From the NCBI RefSeq assembly GCF_010729305.1, contig NZ_AP022574.1:434001-498000 (forward strand): a DNA stretch of 64,000 nt. The letters are read 5' to 3'. The position numbers and the translations under genes were made by a program. How positions within the stretch are numbered: the stretch's first letter is position 1; every line of letters starts with the position of its first letter. The notes under the pieces were generated by a model, which was not told the DNA's origin, ran no database searches, and worked only from the letters and a program-made list of their open reading frames with translations. Positions 17,264 to 24,556 of the stretch are shown here, piece after piece. This DNA is from Mycolicibacterium psychrotolerans. Its GTDB lineage: Bacteria; Actinomycetota; Actinomycetes; Mycobacteriales; Mycobacteriaceae.

Positions 17264-18727
17264 TCAGGAGTACTCGGCGACCAGCGCTTCGGCGCTGCGC
17301 ATCGCCGCCCGGCAGGCGCGCGTCGTGAACGGGTCGTTGAGCGGATGCTCGGCGCGCCGACGCCAGCGCTGGGCGGCGGCGAACGCGGCCCGCGGGCCGT
17401 CGTCGACGGTGTCGGGCCCCAGCCCGAGCCGGCTCGCCGCGTCGGTCCCCGAGCCGCCGATCAACCGGCGCAGCGACGCCATCTCCTCCGGGTTCAGCGA
17501 CGTCGGCCGCGAGCGCAGCGCACTGAGCAGCCGCAGCTCCTCGAACGCGTGGGTGTCGGCGAGCAGCGGCTCGATGTCGGCGAGGATCGCCGGGGTGGCG
17601 TAGATCGGGTGGCGAGCCACGATCTCGCGCAGGGACAGTAGCGCGGTGTGCGCCTTGAGCAGGTCGGAGCGCTGCGCGAACTGCTGGTCGATCACCTCGC
17701 GCAGCGCGACCAGGCCGCTGCGTTCGAGCAACTCGTCGGCCAGGGCCACCGAGTCGCCCACACCGGCACGCAGCGCCGCGATCGAGATCCGGATACCGAA
17801 CATGCCGAACCGGTCCAGCAGGGCGGCGCGGGTGGCGGCATCAACGGGAAGGGAACTGTCCTCGCGGACGAACCGGTCGACCGACAGCATCGCCTTTGCG
17901 AGCTCGGCAGAGTCGACACCGGCCAGCTTCTCCAACGCGACGAACTCGCTCTGCCGCAGCGTGCGGGCGGTCAGCGCCAGCAGCCCGGACACCGGCACGA
18001 CGGCCTGGCAGATGCCGGTGCGGTCCATCTCGGCGGTGAACCGCTGGGCGACGTCCTTGGCCGACATCATCGCGTCGATGCGCCCCGCCCCGATCTCGTC
18101 GGCCCGCGACGCGACACCGATCACCCCGAGCGCGCCTGCCGAGCCGCCGACCAGTTCGCCGATCTGCTTGAGCAGCGCGATGTCGGCGGCGTTGAGGGTG
18201 CGCAGCAGGAACACCACGGCGTCGACTCGCGGCACCCCGTCGCCGGGCACCAGCAGCCGCAGCGTGCGGGCCGACACGTCGCGCGACAGCGACGACGTGC
18301 CGGGCGTGTCGATGATCGTGGCGTCGGTCAGCTCGGCGGCCGGCCACTCGACGTCGAGGTCGATGACGTCGTCCGGGTCGAGCTGAGCCAGGTCGAACGT
18401 CAACCCCCGGTCGGAGGGGTCGCGGGTGATCGGCACGTTCGACCGCCGGCCGTCGCGGTGGTTGGCGGTCACCCGGGGGGTCGGGCCGTGCCGGAACCAC
18501 GTGACGATGCGGGTGGCCTCGGTGGCGTCTGTGGGCGCGATGGTGTCGCCGACGAGGGCGTTGACCAGCGTGGACTTACCGGCCTTCAGGGTGCCGGCCA
18601 GCGCGATGCGCATCGGCTCGTTGAGCCGGTGGCCGATGCCGGCCAACTCGTGCTGCACGTCGGGGCGCTGCCGGTAGGTGGGGTCGGCCCGGTAGGCGGC
18701 GATGGTGCCGCCGAGGATCGCCCGCAC
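17264..18727 (-). CDS. iniC: IniC, dynamin-like GTPase
   Basis: 487 residues from GTG 18727. The P-loop is AGTLKAGKST (residues 44-53), the switch-2 motif is DTPGTSSL, and SRADEIG may act as the base-recognition motif. The remainder is helical and aligns from memory with M. tuberculosis IniC almost end to end. IniC pairs with IniA in the isoniazid-inducible operon, and this dynamin-like pair is thought to remodel or protect the plasma membrane. The M. tuberculosis protein begins MSTSDRVRAIL; the matching codon here is CTG at 18745, so initiation may be at that CTG. It follows iniA by 60 bases. Confidence 0.95.
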   Translation of the reverse strand: MRAILGGTIAAYRADPTYRQRPDVQHELAGIGHRLNEPMRIALAGTLKAGKSTLVNALVGDTIAPTDATEATRIVTWFRHGPTPRVTANHRDGRRSNVPITRDPSDRGLTFDLAQLDPDDVIDLDVEWPAAELTDATIIDTPGTSSLSRDVSARTLRLLVPGDGVPRVDAVVFLLRTLNAADIALLKQIGELVGGSAGALGVIGVASRADEIGAGRIDAMMSAKDVAQRFTAEMDRTGICQAVVPVSGLLALTARTLRQSEFVALEKLAGVDSAELAKAMLSVDRFVREDSSLPVDAATRAALLDRFGMFGIRISIAALRAGVGDSVALADELLERSGLVALREVIDQQFAQRSDLLKAHTALLSLREIVARHPIYATPAILADIEPLLADTHAFEELRLLSALRSRPTSLNPEEMASLRRLIGGSGTDAASRLGLGPDTVDDGPRAAFAAAQRWRRRAEHPLNDPFTTRACRAAMRSAEALVAEYS

Positions 18728-18787
18728 GCGGTCGCTGGTGCTCAGTGCCGTCCCGTCCCGATTAGCCCGACTTCTAGGCCCTAGAGC

Positions 18788-20602
18788 TTAGTGACCCCCG
18801 CCGGCAAGCTTGTCGGCGTGCTCGACGACCTGCTTGAGGATGTTGAGCTGGCGTTCCAGCTCCTTGACCCGTCCGGCCCGCTCGGTCTCGGCGACCTTGG
18901 CCGCGGCGAGTGTGGCCTGCAGCGACTCGTTCAGCGAGCGGGTGGTCTGGTTGGCGATCTCGCGGTAGTGGTCTCGCAGCTGCCGCTGGATGCCCTTGAG
19001 ACGGTCGCGGGACTCCTTGCCGACGACGAACGCGACATCGTCGACGAACCGGCGCACGTTGGTCTTGGCCTCGTTGCGCACCCGCAGCATCCGGTTCTCC
19101 ATGTCCTCCTTGTAGGCCTTGCGCCCCAGCACCAGCCCGGCGCCGAGCGAGAGCGGGTTGAACATCCCCAGTCCGGCGAAGGAGGTCAGCATGCCGAACA
19201 TCAGCACGCCGCCGTAGGAGCCGCGCATCCCGGTCACGATCTTGTGGCCGGTCTTGATCGGCTTGGCCTCGAGCTGGGCCAGCGAGTTGAATTCGCCGAA
19301 GTCCGCGCCCATGTCGCGGGCGTCGATGGCAGGCATGCGGACCGCGTCGAGCCCGGCCTCGGAGAAGGTGCGGGCCACCTCGGCGGCCAGCGCCTCGGCT
19401 CGCTGGTAGGCCCACACGAAGTTGTCGCCGACCGCCGTGGCGACCGCGTCCTCGAGTTCGGCGCCGATCTCGGCCCAGTGCAGTGTCGGATCGCCGGCGT
19501 CGATGACCCGCTCGGTGTGGAAGGTGATGGTCCGAAACCGTTGCCGCAGATCGTGATCCACATCGGAGGTGAGGTCGGCGATGCCGTCGTTGAGCACTTG
19601 CTGCCACAGCGCGGTCTGCTGCAGCGCGTCCTGGGCCTCCTGCTTGCGGGCTTCGAGATCGGCGGTCAGGGCGTCGCGGGCGTGCGGGTCGCCCAGCGCC
19701 GAGAGCTCGGACTGCACGGCGAGCATCAGATGTTCGGCGGCGGCCCGGACGTCGGCGAGCACCTGGTCGCGCACCCGGTCCTTCTGCCGGCCGAGCACAT
19801 CCTCGGAGAGGAATTTCACGATCGTCGGGAAGTTCGACTCCTCGTTGAGTTCTTTGTCGTTGAGCTGCACGGCGTGGCTGCGCAGGATCGACGACGCCGG
19901 GATCATCGGCACCCCGAGGCCGGCGCGGCGCAGATGCGCGGCGTTGGCGTCGGTGATCTGGCGCCAATGCGGATACAGATCGGTCTTGGTGGCCACGATG
20001 ACCGCGACCGGGCACACCTCGAGGGCCTGCCGGATGAACGTCATCTCCGGTTCGGTGAATTCCTGGCTGGTGTCGCTGATCATCAGCATCGCGTCGGCGT
20101 CGGGCAGCAGGCCGAGCGTGGCCGACAGATGCGGCTGACCGTGACCGCCGACGCCCGGAGTGTCGATGAACGCCAACCCACCCTTGAGCAACGGGCTGGG
20201 CGCGGTCACCTCGACGCGCAGCACCTTTCGGCCGCGGGCCTGCGGCGCCCGGCGCAGATCGTTGCGCAGGTCGGCGACGGGGATGTCGATCAGCTCGGGT
20301 TCCTCACCGTCGGGCCGGGCGACCACCAGCCTCGCCGACGCCTGCTCGCCGTAGGACACCACGGTGGCGAGCACGGTGGACTCGTCGTCCCCGACGCGCG
20401 CGACCGGCATGTTGAGCAGCGAATTGAGCAGTTGGCTCTTGCCCTGCTTGAGCTGGCCGGCGATCACCACCCGGATCTGCGGGTCGTCGACGCGTGCCCT
20501 CGCCCTGGCGAGCCGGGTCACCAGGTCGCCGCGCTGCTGGGTGTCGGCGATCGCGCTGGTGTGGTCGATCAGCTCGACCAGCACGCGATTGGGTTGGGTC
20601 AT
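18788..20602 (-). CDS. iniA: IniA, dynamin-like GTPase
   Basis: 604 residues from ATG 20602, preceded by GAGGGG. The G domain has AGQLKQGKS (48-56), DTPGVGGHG and ATKTDLYPH. A helical bundle follows, then a hydrophobic hairpin (GVLMFGMLTSFAGLGMFNPL and neighbours, about residues 455-485) expected to insert in the membrane, and a C-terminal coiled coil. IniA has been shown to fold as a bacterial dynamin-like protein with membrane-fission activity; in M. tuberculosis it is induced by isoniazid and ethambutol and supports drug tolerance. It is the middle gene of iniB-iniA-iniC, with a strong hairpin between iniB and iniA. Confidence 0.96.
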   Translation of the reverse strand: MTQPNRVLVELIDHTSAIADTQQRGDLVTRLARARARVDDPQIRVVIAGQLKQGKSQLLNSLLNMPVARVGDDESTVLATVVSYGEQASARLVVARPDGEEPELIDIPVADLRNDLRRAPQARGRKVLRVEVTAPSPLLKGGLAFIDTPGVGGHGQPHLSATLGLLPDADAMLMISDTSQEFTEPEMTFIRQALEVCPVAVIVATKTDLYPHWRQITDANAAHLRRAGLGVPMIPASSILRSHAVQLNDKELNEESNFPTIVKFLSEDVLGRQKDRVRDQVLADVRAAAEHLMLAVQSELSALGDPHARDALTADLEARKQEAQDALQQTALWQQVLNDGIADLTSDVDHDLRQRFRTITFHTERVIDAGDPTLHWAEIGAELEDAVATAVGDNFVWAYQRAEALAAEVARTFSEAGLDAVRMPAIDARDMGADFGEFNSLAQLEAKPIKTGHKIVTGMRGSYGGVLMFGMLTSFAGLGMFNPLSLGAGLVLGRKAYKEDMENRMLRVRNEAKTNVRRFVDDVAFVVGKESRDRLKGIQRQLRDHYREIANQTTRSLNESLQATLAAAKVAETERAGRVKELERQLNILKQVVEHADKLAGGGH

Positions 20603-20654
20603 CACGGCCCCTCTACTCGGCGGCACTCTCGAAAGGTCAACGGTAAGCGCGCCA

Positions 20655-20683
20655 CCGGCGGGGACCGATGCGGTCCCCGCCGG
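20655..20683 (-). terminator. Perfect 12-bp hairpin between iniB and iniA
   Basis: CCGGCGGGGACC (20655-20666) pairs perfectly with GGTCCCCGCCGG (20672-20683) around a five-base loop. It lies 21 bases after the iniB stop and 52 bases before iniA. It probably works as a partial terminator or mRNA-stabilising element that makes iniB more abundant than iniA; no U-run follows. Confidence 0.75.
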
Positions 20684-20703
20684 CGGCTGTGAGCAGGTTC
20701 GGA

Positions 20704-21771
20704 TCAGAACGCGTCGAGATCGGTCGCTGTGGTGTTGTGGGACGCCAGATCGTTGTGGGAGGCCAGATCCGTGTGCGACGCCAGACCGGTGTCGTTGCCC
20801 GAGAACAGCGACGTGTCGGTTTCGTTGCCGGAGCCGATCGCGGTCTCGTTGCCCGACCCGATGTTGGACTCGTAGCTCGACGAGTGGTCCTCGATCGACG
20901 ATTGGCTGGAGGTCTCGGTCGAGGTCTCCACCGAGGTGTTGACGGAGTTGTCCTCGGTGTTGTCGCTGCCGTAGTCGCCGTGGACCTGGGTCCCGGTGTT
21001 GACGCCGTTGTCGGTGATGATGATGCCGCCACCGCTGCCGCCGTCACCGCCGGCCGCGTTGCCCGAGCCGATGCCCAGCAGGCTGCCGCCCCCGTCGGCG
21101 CCGCCGCCGTGGCCGCCGCTGGTGTCGACGTCGTTGAGCACCGGGGCGTCGTTGTCCGAGATGAGGTCCCCGCCTGCGGTCTTGGAGTTGTCCTCGACCT
21201 CGTTGTCCTTGCCGACGACGACGTTGGAGCCCGAGCCGGCGAGGATGTCGCCGTTGTTCATCGTGTTGCCGTCGCCGAGCACGGCGCCGTCGCCGCTGAC
21301 GATGTCGCCGCCGTTGTCGCCGTCGACCACCACGCCGCCGTTGGTGGCGGTGTTGGTGCTCTTGTCACCCAAGGTGATGTCACCGAAGCCCAGGTTGAAC
21401 GCGCCGTTCTGGGCGTTCGCACCGGCGTCCTGCACGGGGCTGGCGATGGGCACCTGGTTGCCGCTGAGCAGATCGGTGTTCGTCTCGGGGGCGAACGTCG
21501 GTGCCCACGAGGTCTGCGGGGAGAACGGGGAGGCGAAGTTCGAGGCCAGCTGGTGGTGGTCGGCGACCGCGCGCTGCAGGCCGACGATCGGGTCGCCGCC
21601 GCCGAGGGCGTAGCCGGCGGGCGCCGCGGTGGCGGCCACCGAGGCCAGCTGCGCGGCGGTGACGTTCGGCAGGCCGGCGTCGCGCAGGGCGCCGTCGGGG
21701 TCGATGACGAACGACGCGGCCGACGCGGGGCTGCGGAACAGGTCGAGGATGAAGTCGATCAAGGTCGTCAT
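20704..21771 (-). CDS. iniB: IniB, Gly/Asn-rich surface-associated protein
   Basis: 355 residues from ATG 21771, with GAAAGG upstream. The first ~70 residues are the conserved IniB N-terminal domain (TLIDFILDLFRSPASAASF, then DPIVGLQRAVADHH). The rest is low-complexity but unlike the Gly/Ala-rich M. tuberculosis protein I recall: it is rich in Gly, Asn, Asp, Ser and Thr, with short repeats such as GSGNET, GDGNTMNNGD and LASHTD-LASHND-LASHN. No signal peptide is seen. IniB is co-induced with IniA/IniC by cell-wall inhibitors and its biochemical role is unknown. It is the first gene of the operon, downstream of tandem TTAGGGGAT boxes. Confidence 0.9.
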   Translation of the reverse strand: MTTLIDFILDLFRSPASAASFVIDPDGALRDAGLPNVTAAQLASVAATAAPAGYALGGGDPIVGLQRAVADHHQLASNFASPFSPQTSWAPTFAPETNTDLLSGNQVPIASPVQDAGANAQNGAFNLGFGDITLGDKSTNTATNGGVVVDGDNGGDIVSGDGAVLGDGNTMNNGDILAGSGSNVVVGKDNEVEDNSKTAGGDLISDNDAPVLNDVDTSGGHGGGADGGGSLLGIGSGNAAGGDGGSGGGIIITDNGVNTGTQVHGDYGSDNTEDNSVNTSVETSTETSSQSSIEDHSSSYESNIGSGNETAIGSGNETDTSLFSGNDTGLASHTDLASHNDLASHNTTATDLDAF

Positions 21772-21917
21772 GGGAGTGCCTTTCTGGAGCTGTTGCGTGG
21801 GTCCCGCCGGCGCTTCCCGGCGATCTGCAGACCACGTTATGGAGTTCGCCGGGCCCCGGAAACGGGGACGGCACCCACCGCTGCATCACCCCCATGAGGG
21901 ATACCGGGGTGAACCTG

Positions 21918-21934
21918 TTAGGGGATTAGGGGAT
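21918..21934. promoter_or_regulatory. Overlapping TTAGGGGAT direct repeats upstream of iniB
   Basis: TTAGGGGAT occurs at 21918-21926 and again at 21926-21934, sharing one T. They are ~150 bases upstream of iniB. The same nonamer is found twice more, at 22638 and 22653, before the divergent iniB-paralogue/Hsp70-like pair. The presence only at these two regions and the nearby LuxR-type regulator make these candidate IniR sites; binding is inferred. Confidence 0.6.
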
Positions 21935-21986
21935 AGCTCGGGGAGCGTGGGGAATCCACGTATCACCGCAGCTCAGAACGCAGAAG

Positions 21987-22013
21987 ACCCGCGCGGACAA
22001 GGTCCGCGCGGGT
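21987..22013 (-). terminator. Perfect 12-bp hairpin after the IniB-paralogue gene
   Basis: ACCCGCGCGGAC (21987-21998) pairs with GTCCGCGCGGGT (22002-22013) around a three-base loop, 21 bases beyond the stop of the gene ending at 22034. The distance, stem length and perfection are the same as for the hairpin after iniB. It is probably an intrinsic terminator without a U-run. Confidence 0.8.
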
Positions 22014-22033
22014 CGGGTGGAGAGCTCCCGTCG

Positions 22034-22549
22034 TCAGTCGAAGAGGTCGAACCCGGGGCCGTGGTCGACGGGGTGATCGAGGCTGTGAACGTCGTCCGCC
22101 ATGGGCGCCCAGTGGTCGTCCACGGACGCTTCGGTGATCGCGGGCTGGTCGAAATCAACGTCGTCGACCTGCAGGGACGGCGCCGGATCCGGCGCGGCCA
22201 GCGCCGCAGGCGGTTCGTCGAGATGATCGACGATGGTCGGCACCGCACTGTCGGTGTCGATGACCGAAGCGAGTGGGACATGGTCGTCGAAAGCGTCGAA
22301 CGCGGCGGTCGCGGCGCCACTGGCCCACACATTGGACACCGGCTCGGCGCCGAAGGCGTCCAGGCCGTGGGCCGGGGCGGACATCGACAGCGACTCGGCG
22401 ACGACGGGGATCAGATTCTGCACATCGACGCTGGTCACGTCGGTCAGGTGGGCGTCGGCCAGGGCTTGAGCGGGGTCGGCGGCGTAGCGTGCGGCCGCAT
22501 CCGGATCGCGGACCAGCGACATCACGAAGTCCAGTAGTGAGTTCGCCAC
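22034..22549 (-). CDS. IniB-like protein (IniB N-terminal domain paralogue)
   Basis: 171 residues from GTG 22549, with AAGGG upstream. The first ~60 residues align with IniB: SLLDFVMSLVRDPDAAARY against TLIDFILDLFRSPASAASF, then DPAQALADAHLTDVTSVDVQ against DPDGALRDAGLPNVTAAQLA. The tail is short, acidic and His/Asp-rich (DDHWAPMADDVHSLDHPVDHG) rather than repetitive. It corresponds in position to M. tuberculosis Rv0340. It is in line with and upstream of iniB, with its own hairpin terminator, and divergent from the Hsp70-like gene. It may be a second IniB-type partner of IniA/IniC; no experimental role is known to me. Confidence 0.8.
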   Translation of the reverse strand: MANSLLDFVMSLVRDPDAAARYAADPAQALADAHLTDVTSVDVQNLIPVVAESLSMSAPAHGLDAFGAEPVSNVWASGAATAAFDAFDDHVPLASVIDTDSAVPTIVDHLDEPPAALAAPDPAPSLQVDDVDFDQPAITEASVDDHWAPMADDVHSLDHPVDHGPGFDLFD

Positions 22550-22637
22550 GGTGACCCTTCCCCTCGATATGTCCTCGATGCTATCGGCGCAGCGCCGTCC
22601 GCGGATCGGTGCGGAACCCAACCCCGCGCCAGGGCCA

Positions 22638-22678
22638 TTAGGGGATTGCCCGTTAGGGGATCGACCACACTAGGGGCG
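22638..22678. promoter_or_regulatory. TTAGGGGAT repeats in the iniB2/Hsp70-like divergent region
   Basis: Exact copies of TTAGGGGAT lie at 22638-22646 and 22653-22661, with a degenerate copy CTAGGGGCG at 22670-22678. Spacing is 15 and 17 bases. They lie between the start of the IniB paralogue (22549, minus) and the Hsp70-like gene (22761, plus) and could control both. They link the Hsp70-iniR operon and the iniB genes in one regulon. Confidence 0.6.
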
Positions 22679-22760
22679 CCTGCGCCGTGGGCGGCGCGGC
22701 GGCCGTTAAGGTGGTGGGCGGTCCGCTCGACCGGGCTGGCCGGGGAGGAAACCCACCACC

Positions 22761-24548
22761 ATGACCGAACCACTGGGGTTGTCGATCGGGATGACGAACC
22801 TGGTGGCCGCACGTGTCGGCCGCCAGCCGGTGACGCGGCGCTCGATCCTGACCGTCTACCCCGACCGTGCTCCCGAGGTCGGGGTGCCCACCGACGCGAC
22901 GCCCCCGGGTCTGGTGCTCAGCGGGTTCGTCGACCGGGTGGGCGACCCGGTGCCGCTGGTCGCCGCGGACGGTTCGGCGCACCGCGGTGAGGTCGTGCTC
23001 GCCGAGGCCCTGGCCGCGATGGCGCGGTCGGTGGACGGCGGCTCACCCGTGGCGATCGCCGTGCCCGCGCACTGGGGGCCCGGGACCATCGGGGCGCTGC
23101 GCGGCGCGCTGCGTTCGCGCCCGATCCTGGCGCCCGGCGGCGTGCCCGCCGCACTCATCCCGGATGCGTCGGCGGCACTGGCGGCGCTGCAGGCCGCGCC
23201 CGGTCTGCCGGATCAGGGGGTGGTCGTGCTGGTCGATCTGGGAGGCAGCGGCACCAGCGTCACGCTCGCCGACGCCGGCGCGAACCTCGACCTCGTGGGT
23301 CAGACGGTGCGCTACGCGGACTTCTCCGGAGACGCCGTCGACCAGGCCCTGCTCGACCACGTGCTCGCCGGTATCGCCGAGGCCAACGATCCCGATCCGG
23401 CGGGTACCGCGGCGGTCGGCTCGCTGGCGAGGCTGCGCGACGAATGCCGTCAGGCCAAGGAGCGGCTCTCCGAACAGACCGCCGCCGTGGTCCCCGCCGA
23501 GCTGCCCGGTTTCCGCTCGGACATCCGCGTCACCCGCCCCGAACTCGAGCAGCTGCTCTCCGATCCACTCGGCGGGTTGCTCGCGGCGATCGACGACACG
23601 CTGCAGCGCGCCAACGTGTCGGTCGCCGATGTCGCGGCGGTGGCCACCGTCGGCGGTGGAGCGGCGATTCCGATTGTGACGCAACGCCTTTCGGAGCGTC
23701 TTCGGGCGCCGGTCATCACCACCCCGGAACCGGCGCTCAACGTCGCCGCGGGGGCGGCGCTGGTGGCCAACCAGAGTCTGGACGCGCAGGCGGCGACGGG
23801 ACTGGCGCCCGCGGCCGGTGAGGCGACCGAGATGGCACCCGCGGCGTGGGCAGCCGGGGCGGCGGGGCTGGCCGCCGGCCAGGCCGCCGACGACGGGGCG
23901 GCGTCGGCGACCTTCCGCGCGCTGGCCTGGTCACAGGACGACGACATCGGTGCTGAGCCGGTGCCGTACACCGGTCCGGACTACGTCTCGTCGCCTGATC
24001 CGGCGCGTCCTGCGGTGGCGTTCGCGCCCGAGGACGAACGCTACGACGAACCCCTGCCGCTGCCCTGGTACAAGCGCCCGCCCGTGCTGTTCGGCATCGC
24101 CGCGGCCGCGGCGCTGCTGGCAGCCGGCGGTCTCGCCGTGACGCTGACCAGCAGCGAGGGCGATCAGACGCCGGTCACCGAGACGGCGACGCCGCCGTCG
24201 GCCGAGCCGTCCCTGGCTGAGCTGCCGCCCCCCGTCACCACGGTGACGATCGGGCCCGACGGGGTGGCGACGACGACCGTCAGCCAGCCGCCTCCGCCGC
24301 CCCCGTCCGAGACGACGAGCACGTCGGCGTCGACCACGACGACCGCGCCGACGACCACGACGACCACCACGACGACGACCACCACCACCACCGCGCCGAC
24401 CACGACGACGACGCGGACCACCACGACGCGTCCGACGACGACGCCGCCGACCACGACGGTGGCGCCGCCGACAACCACGGTGGCGCCGCCCACCACGGTC
24501 GAGCCGCCCGTGACGACCTCGGTGATCCTCCCCGCCGACGGCGCCTGA
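22761..24548 (+). CDS. Hsp70/actin-fold membrane protein with Thr/Pro-rich external tail (B)
   Basis: 595 residues from ATG 22761, with GGGGAGG upstream. The ATPase fold has phosphate-1 GLSIGMTNLVAARVG (5-19), phosphate-2 VLVDLGGSGTSVTLADAG (~154) and AVATVGGGAAIPIVTQRLSERL. The peptide-binding domain of chaperones is absent. A span lies at ~440-460 (VLFGIAAAAALLAAGGLAVTL) after LPWYKRP, and the external tail is nearly pure Thr/Pro. N-terminal similarity to Rv0312 of M. tuberculosis is strong from memory. The iniR gene begins nine bases after its stop, so both are on one transcript. This suggests that the ATPase senses an envelope signal for IniR or is itself feedback-controlled; this is inference. 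Confidence 0.82.
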   Translation: MTEPLGLSIGMTNLVAARVGRQPVTRRSILTVYPDRAPEVGVPTDATPPGLVLSGFVDRVGDPVPLVAADGSAHRGEVVLAEALAAMARSVDGGSPVAIAVPAHWGPGTIGALRGALRSRPILAPGGVPAALIPDASAALAALQAAPGLPDQGVVVLVDLGGSGTSVTLADAGANLDLVGQTVRYADFSGDAVDQALLDHVLAGIAEANDPDPAGTAAVGSLARLRDECRQAKERLSEQTAAVVPAELPGFRSDIRVTRPELEQLLSDPLGGLLAAIDDTLQRANVSVADVAAVATVGGGAAIPIVTQRLSERLRAPVITTPEPALNVAAGAALVANQSLDAQAATGLAPAAGEATEMAPAAWAAGAAGLAAGQAADDGAASATFRALAWSQDDDIGAEPVPYTGPDYVSSPDPARPAVAFAPEDERYDEPLPLPWYKRPPVLFGIAAAAALLAAGGLAVTLTSSEGDQTPVTETATPPSAEPSLAELPPPVTTVTIGPDGVATTTVSQPPPPPPSETTSTSASTTTTAPTTTTTTTTTTTTTTAPTTTTTRTTTTRPTTTPPTTTVAPPTTTVAPPTTVEPPVTTSVILPADGA

Positions 24549-24556
24549 CGGCGGCG

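Noticed and set aside
18791-20692. 633-codon open frame on the plus strand opposite iniA
   Set aside because: It is an antisense shadow of a high-GC gene; the translation is rich in G/L/H/V and has no domain, whereas the minus strand gives IniA.
20704-21771. IniB as a PE-PGRS or PPE protein because of Gly/Asn richness
   Set aside because: The N terminus is the IniB domain and lacks the PE or PPE motif near the start.
24300-24520. ACGACGACC-type simple repeat as a separate repeat element
   Set aside because: It encodes the Thr-rich tail of the Hsp70-like protein and has no independent structure.
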